A stretch of 64,000 nt of DNA. Origin: Phoenix dactylifera (Eukaryota; Streptophyta; Magnoliopsida; Arecales; Arecaceae). Shown here in pieces: positions 1-11,452 of the stretch. The position numbers were made by a program, and so were the translations under genes. The stretch spans positions 1,662,843 through 1,726,842 of the forward strand of contig NC_052401.1 in assembly GCF_009389715.1 (NCBI RefSeq), given 5' to 3'. The first letter of the stretch is position 1. Each line of letters starts with the position of its first letter. The notes under the pieces were generated by a model. It did no database searches. It was not told the origin of the DNA and saw nothing but the letters and a program-made list of their open reading frames with translations.

Positions 1-196
1 GATATAGAAAGGTGGATTCTTTAGGAATCGAATCCTCAGTTCATCAAAGTTAGTCAACATCTAGATCTTCCCCACAAAACCCAGTCCCCTCCCAAGAGAG
101 GTACAAAAAAGAATAAACCCAATCCTACAAAAAAAAATCCACATAAATCAAGGAAACCGGAAGGAAACAAAAGAAAAGAGAAGACTTTGAGCTTAC

Positions 197-294
197 GTCG
201 GGTTCTGGGCACCAACCGCCCTCCAGAAGACCGCGTAGGACCACCCGATCTCGACACAGAGGCTCTTCAGCGCTTCTCCAAGCATCAGCCCCAT
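197..294 (-). CDS. First coding exon of an LHW/EMB1444-type bHLH transcription factor gene (partial, runs off left edge)
   Basis: The minus strand from 294 encodes a 32-residue N-terminus starting MGLMLGEALKSLC and containing WSYAVFWR and the tail AQNP, followed by the donor AC|GTAAGC at 197/196. LONESOME HIGHWAY and EMB1444-like bHLH proteins start almost the same way (MG-LL-EAL--LC----WSYAVFWK-G-QNP) and have an intron after the QNP region. In that family this segment opens a GAF/MYC_N-like domain, with the bHLH near the C-terminus; LHW regulates vascular cell number in roots. Only this exon is in the window, and bases 1-196 would be intron. The call rests on one short motif, so exact clade membership is open. 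Confidence 0.72.
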
Positions 295-1546
295 CGTTCC
301 CCGAAGAGCCACTGAACGAGAACACTCGGCAAAACCCTATCTTTCGCACCCAAATCGAAGCAAGAACGCGAGCAAAGATAGTTGGAGAGAGAGAGAGAGA
401 GAGAAGGAGAGAAGGGCACACGTCGGAGCCGCTGTGGTCCGGCGATTTATTCTGGCCTAGCTCCCGCGGCAGGAGCCCCGCCCGGCCTGCTTCGTCCTGA
501 CTTCGCCGCCCCGCTTCCTCCCCCGCTCCGCCCCCCCGACCTCCGCCTCCGTCCCCGCTGCCGGCCTCCGGCCACCCATGGACGAGCCAGACCGAGAGAG
601 CGAGAAGACGCTGTAGAGCGAGAAGAAAATTTACAAGAAGCGGAGGCCCTTTCTGGGAACACGTTATTAAACTGCGACGTCTCGCAGACAGCCATCATTC
701 CCTCCATCAGGGGCAAAACCGGAAACCGAGGAATAAAATATTAAAAAAAGTTTTATAGGGAGAGAGAAAATGAAGCAAAAATTAAAAAATCTTTCAATGT
801 CGTCGGTCCCCGACTCTAGTCGCAGGAAAAATGGAGGCCCCGGTCCGCTGCTCCCTGGGCGCATCGGGCTATGTTGCTTCGCGCGGACTAGCGATCTGGA
901 CCGTCGGATGATATCAGAGACGCGTGGTAGGCTGTCCACCACCGGATCCTTTAAAAAACTATTTCTAAGAAAAATCTTCGATTCTACACGTGGCGGGTAT
1001 TCGTATGTACCCACCCCGCTGCGAGGAATGGGAGGGTTTTATGTAAATACCCAGCATGGTAGAAGAATTTACCTACACTTGCCACTAGCTCGTCCGTTTG
1101 GGAACGATGTTACTTTCATACGTACGCATACAAAATTTCTATACGAAAATTATCTCGACGGAGATAATGCGCGGATAAGATGCATTTGAAGGGAAACGGA
1201 CGATTGTAATTGATCTCGCATAGAACTTTTATTATGAGGACGTTCCGAAGATCAGGTTGTCCTTTCTTTGTCGGGTTCTGTCTTGGTGCTAATTTATTTA
1301 TTTTTTAATGGAAATAGAAATGATGGATTCTCGTGCTCGGCCTCAGAGGGGGTTGAGGAGTGTTATTCATTTTCCACCCAAAATTTTTCTTATATTAAAA
1401 GAAGGCCACTAAGGCTTTTAAAAGGGAAAGCGGCATTGCAGGAGGGGGGGAATTATTGGAACATTCCCGTACGTACTTCCAGCATTATGCGCCTGATAGA
1501 CTGGCCTTTTTTTTTTTTTTTTTTTTCTCTAAAAGATGGACTGGCT
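295..1546. other. 5' flank of the LHW-like gene; no other gene recognised
   Basis: This holds the probable leader and promoter of the minus-strand bHLH gene. A GC-rich segment at about 430-600 contains overlapping open frames on both strands, which base composition alone can produce. An open frame of 139 codons at 770-1189 (plus) has no motif I recognise. A run of about 22 T lies near 1507-1526. Nothing else here can be supported. Confidence 0.4.
385..404. repeat. (GA)10 microsatellite
   Basis: Ten GA dinucleotides lie 91 bp upstream of the LHW-like start codon. On the gene's strand this reads as a CT-rich tract, a common feature of plant 5' leaders (Y patch). Confidence 0.9.
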
Positions 1547-1967
1547 GCCACTAAGATAGTAGCTCAGTGAAACAGGGCCTTACTTCCAACCAAGTGGTTC
1601 CGAGTTCGAAACACACGAGCGCCGATTAAATTATAGAGACCGAATGCTCTTTTTTCGGACACGGAGTTTGGAAACCTTGACTAACCGACCTCACCTTCCC
1701 TTCTGGTTGGCTCGCTCGCGCTTCAATCCAACCCTAAGGGCTACGTACTCACATGGAGGATTCGTATCAGAGCCCAGAAGGATGTCCGAGCTGGGCCCAC
1801 GGGTGGAGAGAATATGAGTAAAATTGGCTGAAGTGCCCAACTCACAGTCATTTATGCCTGCATCGAACATTCTCTTGATGGAGTGGGGCTCAATGGGGAC
1901 TGCTACGTGGGGATAAGCTCGTCCCTTCCTCTCCCCTTCCTCTTTTTTTAAGGCAAAAAAAAGAAAA
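1547..1967 (+). mobile_element. tRNA-derived SINE-like element with target-site duplication
   Basis: Pol III promoter boxes are visible near the 5' end. The A-box-like TAGCTCAGTGA (1559-1569) matches 10 of 11 consensus positions, and the B box GTTCGAAAC (1604-1612) matches the consensus exactly, about 45 bp downstream as in tRNA genes. The body ends in a pyrimidine-rich stretch, a T run and an A-rich tail near 1941-1967. The flanks AAAGATGGACTGGCT (1532-1546) and AAAGATAGACCGGCT (1968-1982) match at 13 of 15 positions, as expected of an ageing target-site duplication. At about 420 bp it is long for a SINE, so a composite is possible. Family not identified. Confidence 0.6.
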
Positions 1968-4448
1968 AAAGATAGACCGGCTTCTTTGGAATGAAAGGTT
2001 TAGAATTAAATTATAGTCATAACAAAGCTTACAAGGCCCATTGTATCATATTTTCCTCCCGGAAAATGTAATGTAGCTGTTAGAGTGGGAAAGAAATAAA
2101 AATTCGTAACGTGAGGTGTTGCTGTCGATCGATCGATGATGCAGATTGCTTTTATGAATCCGCAAAATAATAAACAAGGTCAAAGAGCTCATTGAATTGG
2201 CTCGGACCGAGCTCTTCGATGCTTGAGATAACTTTTTTCGATGCTTGAAAAAAAGAAGGAAGAATCAGAGAGACAGTCGGTATTCGGCTAGAATTTTCTA
2301 ATTCTACTTTTTATGGAGGATATCCGAGTTAATTTATAGCAGCAAGATCCCAAATCTCTTACTAATCGTATCTTAATAGTCCTGGAGTTGTGTTGTAACC
2401 GTTCGAAATTGTATTATATTCTTCTGAAGATTCGAAATAACCTCCGAGGGTTATCTTAGTTTGATAGAGAATACGTACTTCCACATATGAGAAAAATTAA
2501 CTGCCGAGCTGAGAAAATTCAAGTCGAAGCAAACACCGAGCTGAGAAATATGCAACTGAGCTGAGAAATATGAGCTGAGCTATTGTAGTTTGCTCATCTT
2601 GCCATTCTCGTTCCACCGAGATAGGGTTGGCCCGACCATGCAGGATACTATATAAGTTTGGAGAGATACTTTAGCCACGTGGAAATGGAAGGTAGTTTTT
2701 TTTATTATTATTATTTTTGTTTTTGGGTACAAGTAGGAGACAAAACTGGAACGAGGGGAAATGGATAGGTAGTTGAAGGCTACTTTTCAGTTATTGAAGC
2801 ATTAGGGGTCCGAATGTGAAATATAGAAACTTGAAGGAGCCTACTGTATTTTTTCCGTACATGTGATATTTCTAGTGACTAATAGTGAGGAGTTTAATTC
2901 TTTATGGTATGGTAGGGGTGTTGGAAGAAGATAAATGGTTCATGGGGGCTGACACGCCAGAAGCTGTCGTTGCCTTTTGTTTAAACTATTGGATTAGCTG
3001 AAACGTAGGATTAGATGGTTGTTTTTATTTTAAAGCCCCTGCCCTCTATCCTTTTGAGGAGGGCTGGATGCTTTGTTTTAGTCCAATTGAACATTTGTTT
3101 GTCTTTGATTTTAGTGGTGTAACTAAGATCCAAGAGGTACTACTATCTTTTAAGTAACAGTTGGAACAAATTATATGTAATAAGTATGAAAAAATGGAAA
3201 AGAAAATGATTGGAGTAAAAGGGAGATGGATACTTACAAAGCTGGATAAGATGGAGCCAAAGGGATTGCGTCCAGAGTATGATTCTATTGAATTGGATAT
3301 ATCGAAAGACAGACAAATTATGTTCATGATAAAGTCTCCACCAACCCATGAGCAAGAGTGGATTTGGATACGGTGGACGACCATTCATGTTCCATTTGCT
3401 TACCAGCTGCATATAGTTCTACTTCTTTTCAAGTACGACATTATTATTGCTCTTAGTTTTCAGAGTGTTTGAGATGAGGCCTTGTCAAAGGCAACTTCCT
3501 TTTTTTTATTTAGTACATTCTTAATAGAAAACCACTGCTTGTCAAGGTTTTGAGTAGCTCGAAATATTCTGGCCAATATCAAAGCAAAGCAAAAAAAAAA
3601 AAAAAGTTACATGTGCATCTTCATGATGCTAGTGGTAATGGCTGATGTTAATCCATTTAATTACTGTACTAAACAATTGGATAAGGTAAAAGACAATCTA
3701 TAATAATGGCATGAGACAAAGCCAGCATCTAGATTTGTGCAGTTAATGTAACTCCAATTCCAAGATTATTCAAGGTTAGACCCCATTATTTTGGACCAGG
3801 TCTAGCCAAGGAATAATTGGTCCATTGGAAGAGTGGGTGAAAACTAAGAAAGAGAATCTTGAGACTAACAAGTCTTGGTGGAGGTTAATGCTGGTTGTTG
3901 GTGGGAGCTGGTAATCCATTATGCTTCATGATGGAGATGTGTGGGGTGAGATTAATTGTTGAAATGTTTCAACATGAGCATGGAAGGGAGGAAAAGATTA
4001 AAGAAATGGGATGTGGAGCAGCCCACTAGAAGATGTATCTGTATGAGAATCTTGACCCTGGCCTCCAAAATTATACATCCTCCCAAAAAGCAAGAGTGTT
4101 GATTTGAACAGGGGCCCTTTTATTATTTGCTACTCTAATGGCAGCCCCACCACCATTGGAGGGAGTTGCTAGTGGGAGAGATGGATCACAGGGACACCAA
4201 TAACTGTGGTGCCCAGTCTCCTTTTGAGATGATATATGTGACAGCCCCACCGAAAGGATTGTGCTTGATGATGGTGATCTTGATGTGTCCCTTTCCTCTG
4301 TTTGGAACCAGGTGAGCTGATAAAAAGGAGGACAGAAAGGCCAAGGATCTAATGGAAAAACTCGTTCCCAAGAGAGCCCTTTCTCTTCATTTTCTTTAAG
4401 ATTTGTTTCAATCCTTCCTCTCTCCATTCCAGTATCCCGATTCTTTTT
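1968..4448. other. Intergenic region, no gene recognised
   Basis: AT-rich DNA without a recognisable coding region. At 2496-2580 the phrase GAGCTGAGAAA recurs several times and may be a worn repeat. An open frame of 103 codons at 3161-3472 (plus) has no known motif and an opposite-strand open frame over the same bases, so I do not call it a gene. Confidence 0.4.
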
Positions 4449-4725
4449 CTTTTTTTTTTTTTTGAAGCAGATGTATCATACAGAACGAGTTCTGATACAG
4501 CTAAAAAAATCGAAAAATAACAAATTCTGAAGCACACCGGACAACTCTCCCTCACCAATCCAAAGAGTGTCACCAAAGTCGTTGGTCACATATAAAGCCA
4601 CATAGTCTACCGCCTCATTAGCCTTTCGGTAGATATGCTTCACGTGAAAGATCATCCCATCACAAACCATGCTCCAGATGTCTCTAAGCAGAGGGTGGTA
4701 GTCGCCCACACCGCCCTCCATTTCA
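4449..4725 (-). mobile_element. LINE 3' end (RNase H tail), 5'-truncated
   Basis: The minus strand encodes the last part of an L1-type LINE RNase H domain: GGVGDYHPLLRDIW, then HVKHIYRKANEAVDYVALY, then the terminal SCIRTRSV. The poly(A) tail is seen as poly(T) on the plus strand at about 4449-4463. Plant L1 LINEs often carry an RNase H domain after the reverse transcriptase, and insertions are usually 5'-truncated. The conserved HPLL, H-YRKAN and AADW-like motifs recur in several other copies in this window. Confidence 0.8.
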
Positions 4726-6110
4726 GTTGTCCTTCACCTTTACTTCCTGCAATGCCATTGTTTCTTTGGCATTGGTTTGTGGTGGTTGTCTCCATCCATT
4801 ATCTCCTTTTCATTCCCATCACATATTAATACTTGTGTTCCTTAGCCAAATCGTTTTGCACAAGCCGCAAAGATAGGGGTAGAAGCTACACTTGATTGAT
4901 GGGGTGATAGATATCTGCTAGTTTTTTTCATCCATTGGATAAGCATCAATAGAAGAGAATATTTTTTAAAGATATGATTAATTAGCAATGGTCTGCTAAT
5001 CTCTTTTTTATTTTCACTTGCCCACAAGAACAAATTAGTACTTGTTGGTGGTTGCGTGCAGGAATCCCTGTTTCCCATGCCAATCAAAATTGTTAGAAAG
5101 ACTTTCTTGTTTGAATTAGCCAATTGTTCCTTGAATTGCTTTATCAAATACACGCTTTATAATTGCACGAGTCTTCTATGTCCAACCTACCCATATGGTT
5201 GGCGAGTTAAAGTTGAGCAAGTTAACCGTTTGATCAAGTGCAACTAGATTCTAATTTGAGAGGTCATTTGAGATGAAAACTTGATTTCGACAGTGTTCGT
5301 CGAATTGTAAGAATCTAGCATACATATGATGCAAAAAACACCATCCTTTCATGAACCGGAAAGCATGGTTATGTGCCGCACCTTGTATCGTTCTCATTAT
5401 AAACGAACCGGAACGTCTTCTATAATTTAGTATTGGTAGACATATATTACGCACCTTATTTATTTACAATGAGGGAAAACTTAATGGATGGTTATCCTAG
5501 AAAAAGATGATAGGCATTTTTTTTTTCCAACACTTTATCCACTCTCTTTTATGGTCACTGTTTAAAAAGCTAATATAGGACATGTATTTACTAAAGGAAA
5601 AGACCAGTTGATGAAGGAAAGTGAAAAGCATGGCTCGTGTACAAAGATACAATCCGCAAGATAATTATATCATGGATAGTAAAAATGATCATTTCTCAAA
5701 AAAGAGCAAAGATGAGCAGCAATGGAGGAAAAAATATGTTCGACTCATGAGCCAAAGCTCGCCATAATAATTATAGTATTTAACCTTTTGTTTAGCAACC
5801 AAAGATTTTGGATTTGTATGTGGGTAGTGCTATCCAAGTATTGGGACTTGGCTAATTAACTTCAAGGGGAGGATGAGGTTGGAAGTGGTTCTCCTTTCAT
5901 ATGCTTTCTCTTTTCTTGCCGCAACTTGGATGTATATATTTACTAAAAGAAAGCGAGCAAAAAAGGTTTTGTGGACAAACTACAAACATGCACTCAAAAT
6001 GGTTATACCTTTGCTTAGCAATCAGGGGATTGGGTTCGTATTTTGGGCAATGCATGCCCAAGTATTTGCGCTTGGCTAATTAAAGTTGGCTGGGAGGGGG
6101 CATTGGGGCA
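4726..6110. other. Intergenic region with a pair of degenerate direct repeats
   Basis: No gene recognised. Two roughly 90-bp segments, about 5782-5875 and 6004-6094, share the order 'tttagcaa...ttgg-tt-gtat-tgggcaatgc...ccaagtattgg-cttggctaattaa' and lie about 220 bp apart. They may be an old local duplication or the ends of a worn element. Confidence 0.4.
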
Positions 6111-6760
6111 TTTTTTTTTTTTTTTTCTTTCCTGGTCGGACACATCTAATAAAGTTAAAAAATAAAACATCACGAAATGTCCTGGGCTGATCCGCATCCC
6201 GAGTCTACAAAGTACCACCTGTATGGTTGGCTGCATAAACGGCCATCCAGTCCGCGGCACCGTTAACCTTCCTAAAAACGTGCTTGGCCTCAAGAGCTAC
6301 TCCGTCTCTACCCATCGACCAAATATCATGCAGCAAGGGGTGGTCCCCTCCTAGGCTACTCGGGCCCTCTTGGATCCAACCTATCACAGTGACCGAGTCC
6401 CCTTCCATAATGATGGAGGTGGCCTACAACACCCGTCGGGTGTAACGAATGCTCGCCCATGCCGCTCGCAACTCAGCTCTGGGAACAGTAGTATCCAAGC
6501 TGACAGCCACCAGCCGCAACCACTCATAAGCGCGAATCCCTAATAACGAAACTCACACCAACTCTGATACCACCATCCAAAACCGACCCATCGAAGTTAA
6601 CCTCGAGGAAGCTAAGGGGTAGGGGCTCTTAAGTGAAGAACACCATATAAGGCGCTACCTGAGCATGATAAGAGTCTTAAATATCCCTAGCTATCAAAGG
6701 CCCGCCAACCGGGGAACCTCAAATAAGCATGATAGGGGGTGTTCTCCCTCCCTTTCTTCA
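6111..6760 (-). mobile_element. LINE 3' fragment with RNase H region
   Basis: The minus strand carries the RNase H order SFLEVNFDGS (about 6590, first catalytic Asp), VIGWIQEGP, GGDHPLLHDIW and AKHVFRKVNGAADWMAVYAANH. A T run at about 6111-6126 is the poly(A) tail on the minus strand. Reading frames are interrupted, so this is a dead 5'-truncated copy. Its upstream limit is uncertain because the similarity fades towards 6760. Confidence 0.78.
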
Positions 6761-8494
6761 AAAGAATGAGCTAGGCATATTGCTGATGAGCCCATTTATG
6801 ATAGGGATCATAAAAAGCTTTCAAAAAGATAGCTTGTTGTCCGCCATTATATAAGCTGATATGGTGAGCCTACATTGTTTATCAATTCATAAATCAAGTT
6901 TAAAATGTGGAGCTGGTCTTTTGCATTTTTGCAAGGAAGGAACCTAATGGAAAAAGTTATGGACTGTGGAGTTTTCAATGGGCCTAAGACCCTCGGGGCC
7001 GTCTCATTCTGTTGGCCCACCATTTCAGCCCTGAACTTTTGTAGCCCAAACTACTGTTTCTCTTTGGGCCTCTTCTGGGCTAGGTCAAATAGGAAATGGG
7101 CCCAATATTAGTGCAGGTCCTACCATCTTGGTCCATCAATGCCCAAGACAAGGGTGGCCACCTAAGGCTGGGCTAATTGGACTAGCAACTGTAACTGGTC
7201 CGTGAAGGCCCAATCTGGCCAATCATTTTAATCTTTGGTGATCTCTCGCCTATTGCCTCGAACTAGAACCTGTTGACCCTCTTTGGCTTTTTCAGCCACA
7301 TGTAGATATTTCTAACTAATTGTCGCCCCATCAAACCCTAATGAAAATGCAATCTCTGTTTTTGGAAATTGAAGTCTTTCGTGCTCGTCGATAATAAAAA
7401 TTTCAAGCCAAAAAAGTTATTATATAAAACCGAGCATCATTATACATATCCCTTCCTAATGGTTATATAGTTGTTATATCTTCCTTTTAAGGGCATGTTG
7501 CATATCACCATTGTTGTGATCATGAATTGGGGATTGTTCTAGCGATCATACCTTTCTTCTTGACAACAAGAGATTCTGAATTCGAATCTTGAATGATATA
7601 TCCTCGAATACTATAACCTGGAATCTGGATAAGTATGATATGGATAAGTCTCCCTGCCTTTTTTTTTTTGGAAAAAAGCCTATTACACTTAAACTATAAA
7701 CACTGCTATGATTGTCAACAAATCGAGATCCATTAACCGTTAGGTAGACCTATACCATTCATTCCTTTATTTTTTTTATTCATTGCTTTATAAGATACAA
7801 TTTTTGTGTAGATTAGGCACATCCTTTTTCTGGTAAAAAAAAAAGAAGTCAGGCACATTCTTTAGGACAAAGCCATGTCGATCAAGGCATACTTTAGTAG
7901 GCACATTTCCCCACGGTATTTTGATCCGAGTAGCTCACATAATTGACACACTATACTTTTCCATTCAAGAGGCCAGATTTCTGTAATCAAATCAAAGCAT
8001 CTAGCCATTTCAAATAAATAAATCAATCAATCAATCAAAACATCTAGTAGTTTGCGCACACCAACTTGCCGCTTGCCAGCTCCAACTCCTCCGCAACCAT
8101 GGGACGTTGTTGTCTCCAAGTTAAAAGTAGCCATCTTAATGGGATCTATGGAGGGGGTTCATTTGATGGTAATGCATTGTTAAATTATTCGTCGAGCACT
8201 AGGAGAGTATGCCCCCTCTCCAATCTACTTAGCATAGCTAAACTAATTTTATAATCCAATGAAAATGGTGATTCCTACCATCTCATAAATATTGTGTTCG
8301 TGGGTTTTGGAACTCTGGTGGATGCCTCCCAAGTCTTGCGTTATCCTGCCTCTTCTCTTAACCCCTTTCCACGAGCAAAAGGAGTTCATGGTGAAACCTG
8401 GTCCTAATGTTACAGCGCAAAATCTAGAGAAAGAAGTAGGCAATCGGCTCTCAGCCTTGACTAAAGTGATATTGGGACCGCAGATTTAGAATAT
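6761..8494. other. Intergenic region, no gene recognised
   Basis: AT-rich sequence. A segment near 7520-7600 contains GAATTCGAATCTT, which resembles a pol III B box, but no A box or flanking duplication is clear, so I do not call a SINE. No coding region recognised. Confidence 0.35.
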
Positions 8495-8664
8495 ATTTGG
8501 TTGGAAGGAGTTGGACTCTGAAATGGGAATAAGAATAAGTAATTCTAATTTCAGCTATTCATTCTATTCTGATTTCAGAAGGGAATGAAAATGTGCCAAT
8601 TCCTCTAAAATTTAATCCTTACTCTCCTTTAGTATTTGAATCCAATTCCGGCCGCAAACCAAAT
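8495..8664. mobile_element. Small MITE with TTTGGTT-type terminal inverted repeats
   Basis: The segment starts ATTTGGTTGG and ends CGCAAACCAAAT, whose reverse complement is ATTTGGTTTGCG, giving an 8-bp perfect terminal inverted repeat inside a longer imperfect one. At 170 bp and non-coding it fits a MITE. The inner segment 'ccaattcctctaaaatttaatcc...tttagtatttgaatcc' reappears in reverse orientation inside the element at 24344-24767, so both belong to one family. Confidence 0.6.
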
Positions 8665-9860
8665 TCATTGAGGGATGGGCATTCCAAATTAACTTTTAAT
8701 AAGACCTACAATTTAACCAACCAGCTATGACTCTTTCAGAACATGATTCAAGCAATCTTCCTTGCCTTTTGCTTGGCTCCCTAGTTGACATTTGAAAGCT
8801 ATAACTAACCCAAATGTTTTGTAGGGAGGAAGATGAGAAGAAGGTTTACAAAAGGTGAAAGGAAAACAATCAGCCCACGGATCATGTAGCCAAGAATGAT
8901 TTTCCTGAAATGTAGCCTCCTTTTCTTTTTTTCCTATACAAAATTTTTTAATATACAAAAATTCCACCGGTCGAACATAAGGAAGAATCATAACTAAGAC
9001 GGCTTGATAAAAAAGAAACAGAAATAGCTATTTCAACGGTTCACATTGGCAAGCACATTAGGCGCCAATGCCGTTACAGATGAAAAATAAAGAAGTGGCA
9101 GTGGTAAAATTCAGATAATAGATACAAAGAAGTGGCTACCACATCATACATTTACAATGATTACTCATATGGTACCAAAGCTCCTGCAGCACAATCCCTT
9201 CATCAAATGAGAGTCTAAGAACTTGTAACTCAACATCTGCAGAGAGTTTTCTCTCAAGTTATTCACCAGAGAAAGCAGCTTGATTCAGGTCCTCTATTTC
9301 TGCCGTTCTGCACCCTAAGCTGATGCTTCAGAAGTCAATATATCCATCACGCAGCATCAGTCTCTCTTTTTGATGATAGACCAACATGTGAGAACTGCAA
9401 AGAGCCAAACCTCAGACAAACTTAACCCTACCTCAAAGATTGTTATTTCAAACTTGAGATTTTGAATTGCTTAACTGGCCAACAAGGATGCAATGGATTC
9501 AAGACGACCAGCCACCAAAACTTCATGCATATTTCCGCAGTTCACCATAGCCAGCTGAATAAGTATTATTCACATGATTTCCGTCGCAACTTCCATTTGT
9601 TTTCCTATGTTGCAGTTCATATTCACTTTTAAGCATGCCACTTTTTCTGAAGTATGATTCACTAAAATGACCAGCGTGAGTGAAGAATCAGTAATCTCAT
9701 GGTATTGCTTCCTTGCATAACAGCTTTGAGAAATGGATGAAGACGCACAGCGATGGAAGTCAAAAGGATTATGATATCATCATATGCACATAGCTTTGGG
9801 AAAGCTCCCAGCCTAACTAGGTGAAACAGTATATAAACTGTAGGATATTGTCACAGGGGT
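8665..9860. other. 3' flank of DGD1
   Basis: This lies downstream of the DGD1 stop on the minus strand and should hold its 3' untranslated region and poly(A) site, which I could not place with certainty. No other gene recognised. Confidence 0.4.
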
Positions 9861-11414
9861 TTACCAGCCATATACAGGGTTCTGTACCCGAGGTGGCAGG
9901 AGGTGCAAATCCATGCAGTGTTGCTTATTATAATAACGTGTACCTGGTATTGCTCCTGTAGATAACCTCAGGATCTCACTCCCTGTGAAACAATAATGAG
10001 CAAATGCCAATCCCCCATCGACAAGATCTGATAAACTTGGCATTGAAATTGATTTCTTAATATCCTTGATGTTGTTGCCTCCTTCCCTGGACTCGTCATT
10101 GTTATTACTCAACACTCGGTCAAGCTCGGAGTAGTCCATGAATCTCTGGGTTGCAGCCTCCCACGATAGGTTATATCTCTGCTCAGGAGTGAGAGGTTGG
10201 GGTTCATTGGCCATTGCTTCTTTCACTCTAGCAATGAAGTCCTCTGATGTCTTGTAAGTCAAGCAGTTTGGAAATGCCCTGAAGAAATCATTTGATGGGT
10301 GATCTGCGCAAACAACAAACTTCCCCATAGCCAGAGCCTCAGCTGTTGCCGTGCAGAGGACATCGCTGACACTAGGATTGATGAAAACCTTATACCTGTG
10401 AATACACAACCAAATAATAGCATCAATAATTAATGGAGAAGAAAAATGCAACAATATGTGCAAGGTAATTTCCTTATGCAAACATTACCCATGAAGTGAA
10501 TCATCTGCATGATCCCTTCCCTTAAGGAAGTTGAGATTCAGGTCCAACTTCTTGGCAGCAGATTGAACTTCATGTGAGTCCTCTCCATTTCCATACACAT
10601 CTAACTTGAAACCTTCTAATTCATTTTTGTGCTTCACTAACAAATCTATTAATTCTTTATAACCTTTTGTCCACACCATCTTTCCCAGAAAATACGCTCC
10701 TTTTGAGAATGCCTGTTGTCCGTGCTCCCTTTCGGCTGCTACTTTTTCTCCAACTTCAAGAAATTTGGGATTCACACCATGAACATTGCAGATAACAGAC
10801 TTGGGTAGATCCTGCGTTGCCGCAGAAAGACGCAAAACCTGCATGACAAACATCATTGATTAGTTCAAATATAAGAATATCCTACTCAATTCACTTCATG
10901 TTGTGCAATATGCTATTATTTATATAATATAGTATTGCATGGTCCAGCAAAAGAAAGTACCACCAATTCCCCCACACTAAACATATCAGACCATTCAAAT
11001 AGTTACTATCATAAATGAAATAGAAGCAATACATGATAGAATCATCAGAAGATTTAGAAATGAGACCTTATGGCAGTGCGCTCTCGCGACCAAGTTGTTA
11101 ATATGCTTGACCAGGAAAGCTTGGATAGCTCCATTCTTCTCCCTTTTGATATACTCTAAGTAATTTGTGTGAACAACACCAACAACATGATTAAACTTAT
11201 CAGTCCAACGCTTTCCATGATGGTACCAGTTTAGGTGCTCTGGCTCTTCCAGTATGGCAACATCGGCTTCCTTGGAGGGAATAAACTGTGAAGTGTCGCC
11301 AGCAGGTATGATGCTCCGCCTTCCTTTTGAGAACTGAAGCCAAATAAAGTACATGTTAAATAAGCAGACTTTGTCAAAAATTCGCATGAAAAGTGCATGA
11401 CAAATATTTCCATT

Positions 11415-11452
<38 letters not shown>

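Noticed and set aside
382-744. 120-codon open frame in GC-rich DNA
   Set aside because: Pro/Arg-rich, with an equally open opposite strand and no known motif; it overlaps the promoter of the LHW-like gene.
770-1189. 139-codon open frame upstream of the LHW-like gene
   Set aside because: No recognisable motif, no clear promoter, and another long frame on the opposite strand. A real gene cannot be excluded but is not supported.
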